Below are positions 15,519 through 23,802 of a DNA stretch of 64,000 bases, in pieces (the stretch's first letter is position 1; every line of letters begins with the position of its first letter). The notes below the pieces were generated by a model. That model did no database searches. It worked only from the letters and a program-made list of their open reading frames with translations, and had not been told where the DNA came from. The position numbers and the translations under genes were made by a program. Location of the stretch: NCBI RefSeq assembly GCF_051668705.1, contig NZ_CP196351.1, forward strand, positions 2,728,001-2,792,000, given 5' to 3'. Origin of the DNA: Alterisphingorhabdus sp051668705 (GTDB lineage: Bacteria > Pseudomonadota > Alphaproteobacteria > Sphingomonadales > Sphingomonadaceae).

Positions 15519-15722
15519 TGATTGTCTCCTGACCCGATATATATAGCCGGCAGACCTCTTTTTTGGATTAATGCCCCGCAAAATATGGTGCTGTTGCGCT
15601 AAGGTTTGGCACTTTTTGGAGATGTGCGCGTAAGAAACTTATACGCAAACGCAACTTTTTGCCCTATATTACATGTTCACTAACACTCTCGGGGCCAGAG
15701 CCTCACTAGATTTTAGGCCGTT

Positions 15723-16682
15723 ATGGAACAGCTATTGATAGACCCTACCGCCGATTGCACCGCCGATATTGACGTATCGGTTATCCCTGACCTGCCTGCG
15801 GATACCTTTGTTGCGCCGCTGACCAAACCGGCGCATCTGGGTGAGGATTGGTTAGAGCCTGAACAGCGCACATATAGCAGCGCCGAGCATCATATCTGGG
15901 ATGATCTTTTTGCGCAGCAGATGGAATTGCTGCCTGGCCGCGCATGCAACGCCTATATAGACGGACTAAAAAGACTTGATCTTGGTCGTGGCGGTGTGCC
16001 GGATATGGGGGCAATGAGCGAAGAATTGCGCAGTATGACTGGCTGGGAAGTGGTGCCCGTACCCATGCTGATCCCCGACCATGTGTTTTTCTATCATCTG
16101 GCCAATCGGCGTTTTCCTGCGGGCAATTTTATCCGCACGCGGGAGAATTTTGACTATATTCAAGAGCCAGATGTGTTCCATGATGTGCTTGGCCATGTGC
16201 CGATGCTGACCGATCCGGTCTTTGCAGATTATATGGCAGCTTATGGCCGTGCGGGCTGGAAAGCGCTGCATCATAATCGCCTTAAAGCGCTTAGTGCACT
16301 TTACTGGTATACAGTGGAATTTGGTCTTATCCGTGAAGAGGGTGAACTGCGCTCTTATGGTGCGGGTATTATGGCTGGCCCTGCCGAACTGGTCTTTGCC
16401 ACAGGTGCTCGCTCCCCCAACCGTATCCATCTTGATGTCGACCGCGTCATGCGCACCGATTATGTTATCTCCGATCTGCAACCGACCTATTTTGTCATCG
16501 ACAGTTTTCAAGAGCTGTATGACATGACCGTGGCGCGCAATTTTGATGATCTATATGCCGCTTTGGCACCTGGCTTTACCTATGCCAATCAGGCGGTTCT
16601 GGACAGTGATACGGTTTATCATGTCGGCACACAGGAATATGCCCTGCGCGGCGGCGGTGGTTCGGGCGCGGCCCCTGTATGA
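15723..16682 (+). CDS. phhA: Phenylalanine 4-monooxygenase
   Basis: 319 residues, a typical length for the monomeric bacterial enzyme, which hydroxylates L-Phe to L-Tyr using Fe(II), O2 and a pterin cofactor in the cytoplasm. The iron site is clear: PDVFHDVLGHVPMLTDP with the two His about five residues apart, and the downstream Glu in YWYTVEFGLIREEGELRSYGAG. Other family blocks are GWEVVPVPMLIPDHVFFYHLANRRFPAGNFIR and AYGRAGWKAL. It lacks an N-terminal regulatory ACT domain. Its last four bases overlap the start of an epoxide-hydrolase gene (ATGA), so the two are translationally coupled. Confidence 0.95.
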   Translation: MEQLLIDPTADCTADIDVSVIPDLPADTFVAPLTKPAHLGEDWLEPEQRTYSSAEHHIWDDLFAQQMELLPGRACNAYIDGLKRLDLGRGGVPDMGAMSEELRSMTGWEVVPVPMLIPDHVFFYHLANRRFPAGNFIRTRENFDYIQEPDVFHDVLGHVPMLTDPVFADYMAAYGRAGWKALHHNRLKALSALYWYTVEFGLIREEGELRSYGAGIMAGPAELVFATGARSPNRIHLDVDRVMRTDYVISDLQPTYFVIDSFQELYDMTVARNFDDLYAALAPGFTYANQAVLDSDTVYHVGTQEYALRGGGGSGAAPV

Positions 16683-17845
16683 GGACAGGCAAGGCCCGCC
16701 CTTTTAGCGTTGCCATTGCGCAGCATGATATTGATGAGCTGAAACGGCGCCTTAGCCATGCACGTCTGCCAGAACGCGAGCTTCTGCCCAGCGATGGAGA
16801 TACTCACTCTGAATGGGATCAAGGCGTGCCATTAGCTGTGGTGCAGCAGTTTCTGGATTATTGGCGCGATACATATGACTGGCGCCAGTGCGAAGCCAGA
16901 CTGAATGCCCATCCGCAATATATGATGGAGGTGGACGGCCTCGACATATATTTCCTGCATATCCGTTCCCCGCATGAGAACGCCCGGCCACTGCTCCTGA
17001 CCCATGGTTGGCCGGGATCAATATTGGAATTTATTGACGTTATCACTGCTTTTACGCACCCAGAAGATCATGGCGGAACGGAAGAAGATGCCTATCATCT
17101 TATCATTCCATCCCTACCCGGTTATGGCTTTTCTGGTAAACCGGCCCGCGCCGGATGGGATATTGAACGGATCGCGACTGCATGGGACGCGCTGATGCGC
17201 GCGCTGGGATATGATCGCTATTTTGCTCAAGGCGGTGACTGGGGTTCGGTTGTAACCACCGAAATGGCGGTGCAAAATCTCGGCGGCCTAGCGGCATTTC
17301 ACAGCAATATGGTCTTGGCACCGCCTGATACCGCTAATCTGGCCAATGCCAGCGATGCAGAAAAGGCCGCATTGGCTAGGCTGCAATGGTATAAGCAGCA
17401 TGATAATGGCTATGCCAAAATCCAGCAAACACGCCCGCAAACCCTGGGCTATGCACTGGCCGACTCACCTATTGGACAAATGGCGTGGATCTTGGAAAAA
17501 TTCCGCAACTGGTCCGATGTTGGCGACGATATTGCCAGCGGTTTTGATATGGACCATCTGCTCGACAATATCTCGCTTTATTGGTTCACCAATTCGGGGG
17601 CATCTTCTGCGCGTTTATATTGGCACAGCTTTGGCAAGGGCAAAATGGAGCCCATAAACGTCCCCATGGGTGGCAGCATTTTCCCCAAAGAATTGTTCCA
17701 GACATCGCGCCGTTGGGCAGAAAAGCGCTATTCTAACATTATTCACTGGAACGTACTGGACAAAGGCGGGCATTTCGCAGCGTTTGAACAACCCGATATC
17801 TTTGTCCAAGAAGTCCGTTCCTGCTTTGCAAAAGCTGTTCTCTAA
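16679..17845 (+). CDS. Epoxide hydrolase family protein (EHN plus alpha/beta hydrolase)
   Basis: 388 residues. The N-terminal EHN-type region (DIDELKRRLSHARLPE, later WRQCEARLNAHPQYMMEVDGLDIYFLHIRSP) is that of microsomal-type epoxide hydrolases. The hydrolase core has the oxyanion motif HGWPGS (about residue 103), the nucleophile elbow QGGDWGS (about 182), and the catalytic His in KGGHFAAFEQP near the C-terminus. It would open epoxides or a related strained ester to diols. It shares four bases with phhA; the coupling may point to a common aromatic-compound pathway, but the substrate is not inferable. Confidence 0.88.
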   Translation: MRTGKARPFSVAIAQHDIDELKRRLSHARLPERELLPSDGDTHSEWDQGVPLAVVQQFLDYWRDTYDWRQCEARLNAHPQYMMEVDGLDIYFLHIRSPHENARPLLLTHGWPGSILEFIDVITAFTHPEDHGGTEEDAYHLIIPSLPGYGFSGKPARAGWDIERIATAWDALMRALGYDRYFAQGGDWGSVVTTEMAVQNLGGLAAFHSNMVLAPPDTANLANASDAEKAALARLQWYKQHDNGYAKIQQTRPQTLGYALADSPIGQMAWILEKFRNWSDVGDDIASGFDMDHLLDNISLYWFTNSGASSARLYWHSFGKGKMEPINVPMGGSIFPKELFQTSRRWAEKRYSNIIHWNVLDKGGHFAAFEQPDIFVQEVRSCFAKAVL

Positions 17846-17857
17846 GCCACATCGCGG

Positions 17858-19837
17858 CTATTTACTATCTTCAACCAAACCCAATTGCGTTTCTACAAAT
17901 TCGGCCTGACGACGATAATAGAAAAGGCGATTGGCAATTTTGCGCCAGCCATGCCCTTCATCAGGGATGCGGATAAAAGGTGCATCAATGCCATTGGCCC
18001 GCAATATCTTCACCATCGTCTCTGTTTCAGCAATGTCGATACGAGGATCTTTTACCCCATGGGAATAGAGCACTGGAACACGAATCTGATCAGCCTGTCG
18101 GATAGGAGAATTCACTGCGTAAAAGTCGCGCCATTTCTGCTCACCAATATCCCCATATTCAATACGGTCCGCTGCCTTCAAAGCAGGCGAAGCGACTTCC
18201 AATGCGGTGATCCAATCAGCCACACCGAATAAAGATATACCTGCAGCGAAGCTCTCAGGATAAGCCGCCAGGACTGCATTGACCATATAGCCGCCATAGC
18301 TTCCACCAGCGACAATGGCGCGGTTCGGGTCAACCAGCCCCTTGCTGCCCAAAGCGTCCAGCATATCAACCAGATCACGTACGCTATCCAGACGTTTTTC
18401 ACGGTCATCCAGTTTTACATATGTGCGGCCAAAACCGGTTGAACCACGCACATTAGGTTCAAACACCGCAACGCCGCGCCCAACATGATATTGCACAATC
18501 GGGTCCCAGCTTGCGCGCGATTCAGCGGTGGGCCCGCCATGAACCAAGAACAAAACCGGCGGCGGCTCAGTGCCTGTATTGTCTGGCAAATAGAGCAGGC
18601 CCTGTAACATCACGCCGTCACGCGCGGCCATGCGTACCGATTGCGGCGCAACAAGGCTATCCGCATTCAGCCCGGCAAGGTTGGAGCGATAGCTATGCGT
18701 TAAAGCCCCATTTGCGATATCAAGCACATACAGATCGCCGGGCCTGTTATACCCGCTGACACGCACCAGCAATTTGCCGCTGTCGCCGGTGCAATCCAGA
18801 CTGAAAACACCGTCCGGCATTTCAGGTATAGCAACCTTCTGGTCAGTCTCACGGTCATATATGGCCAAGGCATCGCGCCCGTTCTGGCCTGCCACCCATG
18901 CCAGATAGCGATCATTTGCGCCGCATAATGTTACCCCGCTAATATCTGCTTGTTCGGCGCTTTCAATATCTGAAATCGCGTCGGAAGAGATTGCGTAAAA
19001 AGCCAGTCGCTTAAACTCGCGATTCAGGTCCGTGGCGAAATAAAAGCCGCTGCTATCTGCGAGCCAGGCAAAACCGCCATCACCGTGATTGGCCCGCGAT
19101 TTGGGGGCAGAAATTGTTTTGCGTTCGCCGCTTTCTATGTCGAGAAGGTGCAGATTGTCGCCATCTTCACCAACGGTTTCAGTAATGATGGCAAAGCGGC
19201 CATCAGGCGACAGCGACCGTGCGAAATTACCATAGCGCCCTTCATAGACTAGGCGGTCTTCACCGTTCAGGCTGGCGCGGTAGATATCGAAATCGAGGCC
19301 ATTACGCGCTGTTGACGCATATACAAAAGATTCGCCATCAGCGGCAAAATCACCAAATACGCGGAAAGTGCCGCCTTTTGCTGGGAAAACACGCCGTTCG
19401 CTACTGCCATCGCTGGCTATAAAGAAATAGGCCTGTTGCTCATTGCCGTCATTATCTGCCCCGTAAAGCAGCCCTTTACCATCGGGTGACCAGCGGAAAA
19501 ACCCGATGCCATTGCCGAATGTCAATTGCCTTGGCTGGCCACCGGCAGTAGGCATAGTCCATATCTGCGATGCCCCAGTGATATTGCTGGAAAAAGCGAT
19601 AGTCTCTCCATCTGGTGAGAGCTGTGCGTCACCCGCGCCATTGGCCAGAAGAAAGCGGCTAATATCGGCAGGCTCATCCCCGGCAAGACCAACACTTATA
19701 GCCTCAATTTCTGGCTCAATGGCGTCAATAGAAAGATCTGGGCCTGATGTGCCGCCAAAACTTGCCTCTTTATCCTGTGCAGTTGCCGGCAAGGCAATAC
19801 ATGTTGCTGCAGCAACAGCTATAACAAATCGTAACAT
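17858..19837 (-). CDS. Secreted S9 family prolyl-oligopeptidase-type peptidase
   Basis: 659 residues with an N-terminal signal peptide (FVIAVAAATCIALPATAQ). A beta-propeller of about 370 residues shows repeats such as LSPDGETIAFSSN, RWSPDGKGLLYG and LSPDGRFAIIT. The hydrolase domain has LFLVHGGPTAES, the nucleophile in VAGGSYGGYM (about residue 500), and the catalytic His in PDEGHGWRK. It probably trims peptides in the periplasm. It is convergent with the epoxide hydrolase (12-base gap) and divergent from pabB. Two more S9 genes occur near 50-54 kb. Confidence 0.92.
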   Translation of the reverse strand: MLRFVIAVAAATCIALPATAQDKEASFGGTSGPDLSIDAIEPEIEAISVGLAGDEPADISRFLLANGAGDAQLSPDGETIAFSSNITGASQIWTMPTAGGQPRQLTFGNGIGFFRWSPDGKGLLYGADNDGNEQQAYFFIASDGSSERRVFPAKGGTFRVFGDFAADGESFVYASTARNGLDFDIYRASLNGEDRLVYEGRYGNFARSLSPDGRFAIITETVGEDGDNLHLLDIESGERKTISAPKSRANHGDGGFAWLADSSGFYFATDLNREFKRLAFYAISSDAISDIESAEQADISGVTLCGANDRYLAWVAGQNGRDALAIYDRETDQKVAIPEMPDGVFSLDCTGDSGKLLVRVSGYNRPGDLYVLDIANGALTHSYRSNLAGLNADSLVAPQSVRMAARDGVMLQGLLYLPDNTGTEPPPVLFLVHGGPTAESRASWDPIVQYHVGRGVAVFEPNVRGSTGFGRTYVKLDDREKRLDSVRDLVDMLDALGSKGLVDPNRAIVAGGSYGGYMVNAVLAAYPESFAAGISLFGVADWITALEVASPALKAADRIEYGDIGEQKWRDFYAVNSPIRQADQIRVPVLYSHGVKDPRIDIAETETMVKILRANGIDAPFIRIPDEGHGWRKIANRLFYYRRQAEFVETQLGLVEDSK

Positions 19838-19970
19838 ATGCAGGCCCTTTGTTTTTTACCGCGTCCTAGCTTAACGACCATTACAGCAATGGCAATTCGT
19901 AAAGAGTCTATGCGATCATGTGCAGCCTTTCCCTATATTGTTTTACGCAAGCAGGTTATAGGCTGCGCCT

Positions 19971-21905
19971 ATGGCCGATAATCACTATCACCCAAGCACA
20001 TTGCCAACAGAAATGATTCCGGTTTCCGGGCCATTTGTGCTGCTTGATGATGCCAGTGGCGGCGGGCCAGCGCGGCTATATACCCAGCCGGAAAATATCA
20101 TTTGTGCTGAGGCCCGTGAAGAATTGGATAATGCTCTAGCGGCCATTGATACAGCGCGGTGCGGAAACTCTGGAAGGCCACCTCGCCATGTGGCGGGATA
20201 TTTTGGCTATGAAGCAGGTCTGGCGCTTGAGCCCAAATTGCGCCCGCGTCTCGATGCTTTTCTGTCGCGTAAAAGCAGAGACATGACACCCTTATGCTGG
20301 TTTGGTGAATTTGCCGACTATGCCATACTGCCCGCCGACAATATTGATGACTGGTTAGCCGCGCAGCAGGGACCGCATAACGGTCCGGCAGATATGGGGG
20401 CATTTGCGACACAGCAAAGTCTGTCGGCATATGACGATCAATTTGCAGATATTATCGAAGCTATTCGCAGAGGGGATATCTATCAGGCCAATCTCACCAT
20501 TCGCACTCATGCGCATTTTGATAGCTGCCCCATTGCTCTTTACCGCACTTTGCGGCGCTTTGGCGCAGCGCGCTATAGTGCGTTGGTTTATGATGGCACG
20601 CATTGGCTGCTCAGCCTTTCACCGGAATTGTTTTTTGCTTGTCACAAGGGCCGCATAACCACGCGACCAATGAAAGGGACATTACGCGCCAACCCCGATC
20701 ATGCAGGGGATGCAGCGGCGGCGCGGGAATATTTTGCAAGAGACGACAAAAATCGTGCAGAGAATCTTATGATTGTCGATCTGCTGCGCAATGATCTGTC
20801 CCGTATTTGCGAGGCTGGCAGTGTCGTTACCAGAGACCTTTTTGCGGTCGAACATTATCCAACGGTTCACCAGATGGTCTCAACAATCTCTGGTCAGATG
20901 CAATCAGACATTGGGGCGCAAGATGTTATTCGTGCGCTTTTCCCGTGCGGATCGATAACCGGCGCACCCAAGATTCGCGCAATGGAGCTGATCGACGATA
21001 TTGAAGCCACCCCGCGCGGGGTCTATTGCGGTGCCATTGGCCGCTTTGATGCTGTCGATCTGGACAAAGCGGCCAATGAGAGTGCTTTAAGCGGTGCCTT
21101 TAACGTGGCCATTCGTACCTTGCATTTTGCCCCGCAATCGCAAAGACTGACATTGGGTTTGGGCTCCGGCATTGTTGCAGATTCCAAAGCAGGGCCGGAA
21201 TGGCGTGAATGTCTGGATAAAGGGGCTTTTGCAATGACAACAGCGCGTAAGGTTGATCTGATTGAGACAATGGCGCTCTATCCAGATAAAGGAATATTGC
21301 GGCTTGAGGCCCATTTGGCGCGGATGAAAGCCAGCGCCCAGCAATTGGCCTATCAATTTGACCGACATGCCGCCCGCAATGCCATTCAAGCAGCATGTTT
21401 CCACGCCATAAGCCCTGCCAAAATCCGGTTGCTGGTTAGTCGCGACGGCAATTTTGCAATCCAATCCATGCCGCTACAGCCCTTTGATAAGACACCGATA
21501 CCCGTGCTTATGGCTGATATGCCTGTGGCCAGCAATGACCCGCGCCTAGCGCACAAAACAACTGACCGCGCATTTTACGACGATAGCCGCAGGTGCGCCA
21601 TGAAGGATAGTGAGGCCGCCGAAGTGATTTTCTTCGATGCCGCGGGTTTCGCTTGTGAAGGAAGTTTCACCCATATCTTTGTGCGCCAAACAGACGCGCC
21701 CGAGAAAGGCCCGCAATATCTGACGCCGCCAATATCTCGGGGCATGCTCCCGGGAATTTTGCGCCAAGAGATGCTGGACGATAATAGTGCCGTGGAGCAG
21801 GATCTGGACAAGCAGGATATTGCTGTGGCAAGCGTTGATGGCCGATTGTTTCTGGGCAATTCTGTGCGCGGCCTTTTTGCTGTAACCCTGATAAATCGGC
21901 ATTAA
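19971..21905 (+). CDS. pabB/pabC: Fused aminodeoxychorismate synthase component I and 4-amino-4-deoxychorismate lyase
   Basis: 644 residues in one chain. Residues about 1-420 are PabB: AGYFGYEAGLAL, then GDIYQANLTIR, LSLSPELFF, and TRPMKGTLRAN with the Lys used by aminodeoxychorismate synthases (anthranilate synthases have Ala here). ENLMIVDLLRNDLSRIC and FPCGSITGAPKIRAMELID follow. Residues 430-640 are a class IV PLP aminotransferase/lyase (ETMALYPDKGILRLEAHLARM, AEVIFFDAAGFACEGSFTHIF). Together they make p-aminobenzoate for folate from chorismate; the PabA amidotransferase must be elsewhere. The fusion is a known arrangement. folA is 12 kb away. Confidence 0.93.
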   Translation: MADNHYHPSTLPTEMIPVSGPFVLLDDASGGGPARLYTQPENIICAEAREELDNALAAIDTARCGNSGRPPRHVAGYFGYEAGLALEPKLRPRLDAFLSRKSRDMTPLCWFGEFADYAILPADNIDDWLAAQQGPHNGPADMGAFATQQSLSAYDDQFADIIEAIRRGDIYQANLTIRTHAHFDSCPIALYRTLRRFGAARYSALVYDGTHWLLSLSPELFFACHKGRITTRPMKGTLRANPDHAGDAAAAREYFARDDKNRAENLMIVDLLRNDLSRICEAGSVVTRDLFAVEHYPTVHQMVSTISGQMQSDIGAQDVIRALFPCGSITGAPKIRAMELIDDIEATPRGVYCGAIGRFDAVDLDKAANESALSGAFNVAIRTLHFAPQSQRLTLGLGSGIVADSKAGPEWRECLDKGAFAMTTARKVDLIETMALYPDKGILRLEAHLARMKASAQQLAYQFDRHAARNAIQAACFHAISPAKIRLLVSRDGNFAIQSMPLQPFDKTPIPVLMADMPVASNDPRLAHKTTDRAFYDDSRRCAMKDSEAAEVIFFDAAGFACEGSFTHIFVRQTDAPEKGPQYLTPPISRGMLPGILRQEMLDDNSAVEQDLDKQDIAVASVDGRLFLGNSVRGLFAVTLINRH

Positions 21906-21974
21906 CTCGGCACAAATAACCACTCTTGCGCATCGCTATCTTAATATAATCATCGACAATTTGATTGGTTTTGC

Positions 21975-21990
21975 TGTGACGCCATTCACA
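21975..21990. promoter_or_regulatory. CRP-type binding site
   Basis: TGTGACGCCATTCACA is an exact TGTGA-N6-TCACA consensus for CRP/FNR-family regulators. It lies about 70 bases after the pabB/pabC stop and 175 bases before the 59-aa membrane-protein gene, so it could control the latter and msrA. The site itself is clear; the regulator and target are inferred. Confidence 0.5.
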
Positions 21991-22074
21991 GAGATGAAAG
22001 TCTATCAAGGCTAAACAGCTAAGGTCAAAGCTGTTTGCATACTAAGCAGGCGTCCTTTTATCCCTTTTGGCCCC

Positions 22075-22113
22075 CTGTTTTGATCACCGTGTAACCATAA
22101 CTGTTTTGATCAC
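22075..22113 (+). repeat. 13-bp direct repeat upstream of the 59-aa gene
   Basis: CTGTTTTGATCAC occurs at 22075-22087 and again at 22101-22113, 26 bp apart start to start. It may be a regulator-binding tandem site. Confidence 0.45.
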
Positions 22114-22165
22114 GAATAAGATGGTGAGTGTTGCGGCATCCCCAACCGCAATCAAAGGAAAGACA

Positions 22166-22345
22166 ATGTTCGGTATTTTGAAAAACGAAGTAGTGCAGTA
22201 TTTTGGTGTTGGTTTCGTTCTTGGCGCAGCAGCGTTATTTGCAGCACAACCACAAGAAGCGCGCGCCGAGATATTAGAAGACCTCTCTTTAGACAGCGCC
22301 GTTGAACATCTTGCATCCGTAACAACGCTTGCGAGCAAGAGCTGA
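22166..22345 (+). CDS. Small membrane or exported protein, 59 aa
   Basis: The ATG at 22166 follows AAAGGAAAG; longer upstream frames would run through the repeat region. The N-terminal hydrophobic stretch (YFGVGFVLGAAALFAA) precedes PQEARAEI, so it is either a signal peptide cleaved near AxA or a membrane anchor. The remaining 25 residues are acidic. No family recognised. It precedes msrA by 51 bases and may be cotranscribed with it. Confidence 0.5.
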   Translation: MFGILKNEVVQYFGVGFVLGAAALFAAQPQEARAEILEDLSLDSAVEHLASVTTLASKS

Positions 22346-22396
22346 TTAGCGGTATCAGTTGTCAGATGAGAAATACCTCAAGGCACAGGATAAATA

Positions 22397-23131
22397 ATGG
22401 CTGACCAAATCGGATTTTCCCTCAAAAAAATGTCACGCCATGTCGCACCCATGCTGTTAGCCAGCGGTGCGGTTTTTGGTGTTATGGCGATAGGCCCGCA
22501 AGTCATGGGCGTACCCGCAATGGCAGCAGAAAAAGCCTATAATCTTCCCTCTGCAAAAGTGCTGGCCAAAGAACCGCAAAAACTGCGCGTTGCTATATTT
22601 GCCGGTGGCTGTTTCTGGGGTGTCGAAGGTGTATTTAGCCATGTCAAAGGCGTGCGCTCTGTGCAGTCCGGCTATCATGGCGGCAACAAAGACGATGCAA
22701 CCTATTATAAAGTCGCTTATGGCGTTACCCAACATGCAGAAGCCGTGCGTGTGGTCTATGACCCCAAGCAAGTGCGCTATACGGATTTGCTGCAAATCTT
22801 TTTCTCGGTAACGACAGACCCAACCCAGCTCAACCGCCAAGGACCAGATACTGGCCCGCAATATCGCAATGCGATTGTGCCGCTAAATACAGAACAAGCC
22901 AAAGCAGCGCGCGCCTATATTGCGCAATTGAAAAAGGCGAAGATTTTTGAACGCCCGATCGTCACCAAGATCGAGGCATATAAGACCTTCCACCTTGCAG
23001 AGGGTTATCATCAGGACTTTATGTTCAAAAACCCTGTTCACCCTTATATTGTCCGCTGGGACAGAGTGAAAGTTGCCAATTTAAAGGCCATGTTCCCGCA
23101 ATTTTATCGCAGGCAGCCGGTACGCAACTGA
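22397..23131 (+). CDS. msrA: Exported peptide-methionine (S)-S-oxide reductase
   Basis: 244 residues; about 50 more than cytosolic MsrA because of an N-terminal export signal (MLLASGAVFGVMAIGPQVMG...MAAE). The catalytic motif GGCFWGVEGVF is at about residues 70-80, followed by GVRSVQSGYHGG, YGVTQHAEAVRVVYDP, DPTQLNRQGPDTGPQYRNAI and FHLAEGYHQDF, all MsrA blocks. It repairs oxidised methionine in periplasmic proteins. AGGATAA precedes the start. No MsrB domain is fused and none lies nearby. A Fur-family regulator follows on the same strand. Confidence 0.95.
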   Translation: MADQIGFSLKKMSRHVAPMLLASGAVFGVMAIGPQVMGVPAMAAEKAYNLPSAKVLAKEPQKLRVAIFAGGCFWGVEGVFSHVKGVRSVQSGYHGGNKDDATYYKVAYGVTQHAEAVRVVYDPKQVRYTDLLQIFFSVTTDPTQLNRQGPDTGPQYRNAIVPLNTEQAKAARAYIAQLKKAKIFERPIVTKIEAYKTFHLAEGYHQDFMFKNPVHPYIVRWDRVKVANLKAMFPQFYRRQPVRN

Positions 23132-23209
23132 TCGTGCCGTTACGGCGCCTTTCTATATTGCACAATCTGTTTGCTTATCATTGCCCACGCGCAGGTTCCT
23201 GACTATATA

Positions 23210-23683
23210 ATGGTCATGAGCAATCATAATCACCATAACCACCGTGAGCATGCTGGCGAAAATCTCGCTCTAGCGGCACAACAGGCGTTGGAGGCTAGCG
23301 GCGAACGCTGGACCGATATGCGCGCCACTGTCTTTTCCATTTTGGCATCCATGACCAAGCCTGCATCAGCTTATGATGTGGCTGATTTGGTTAGCCAAAA
23401 GCGCGGAAAAAGAGCTGCACCAAACAGCGTTTATCGCATATTGGATCTGTTCGTAGAGAATAATCTTGCGAGTCGTGTAGAATGCGCAAATGCCTATATC
23501 GCGAACCCGCATCCTGATTGTCAGCATGATTGTATTTTTATGATTTGCGATGGATGTGGCAGCGTCACGCATATTGATGATGATAGCCTTTCCGGCGGAT
23601 TACGCGACGTTGCGAGCAAAGCGGGATTTGCAAATATCCGCCCGGTTATCGAAGTGCGCGGACATTGCGGCAATTGCAATTAA
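23210..23683 (+). CDS. zur: Fur-family metalloregulator, Zur-like
   Basis: 157 residues from the ATG at 23210; the alternative at 23216 is equally plausible since no strong ribosome-binding site decides. The N-terminus is His-rich (NHNHHNHREH). A winged-helix domain (RWTDMRATVFSILASM, then AYDVADLV, then NSVYRILDLFVENNLASRVE) is followed by the dimerisation domain. That domain has ECANAYIANPHPDCQHDCIFMICDGCGSVTHID and the closing GHCGNCN, giving the two CxxC pairs of the structural zinc site. The composition resembles Zur more than Fur. It would repress zinc-uptake genes when zinc is bound. It could be a generic Fur-family member. Confidence 0.8.
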   Translation: MVMSNHNHHNHREHAGENLALAAQQALEASGERWTDMRATVFSILASMTKPASAYDVADLVSQKRGKRAAPNSVYRILDLFVENNLASRVECANAYIANPHPDCQHDCIFMICDGCGSVTHIDDDSLSGGLRDVASKAGFANIRPVIEVRGHCGNCN

Positions 23684-23704
23684 CACTAAATTTGACCAAT
23701 TTAT

Positions 23705-23723
23705 TTGACACTACTAGTGTCAA
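23705..23723. promoter_or_regulatory. Perfect 19-bp inverted repeat between zur-like gene and dxs
   Basis: TTGACACTACTAGTGTCAA is a perfect palindrome with one central base, 21 bases after the regulator stop and 79 before dxs. No U-run follows, so an operator is more likely than a terminator. It does not resemble the Zur boxes I know. Confidence 0.45.
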
Positions 23724-23802
23724 CTTAACTTGATTCTGCATTCGTTAAGGTTCGACAATCTCTAACGCATGCATTACATTTATAGAAACTAGGGGGGATT
23801 CG

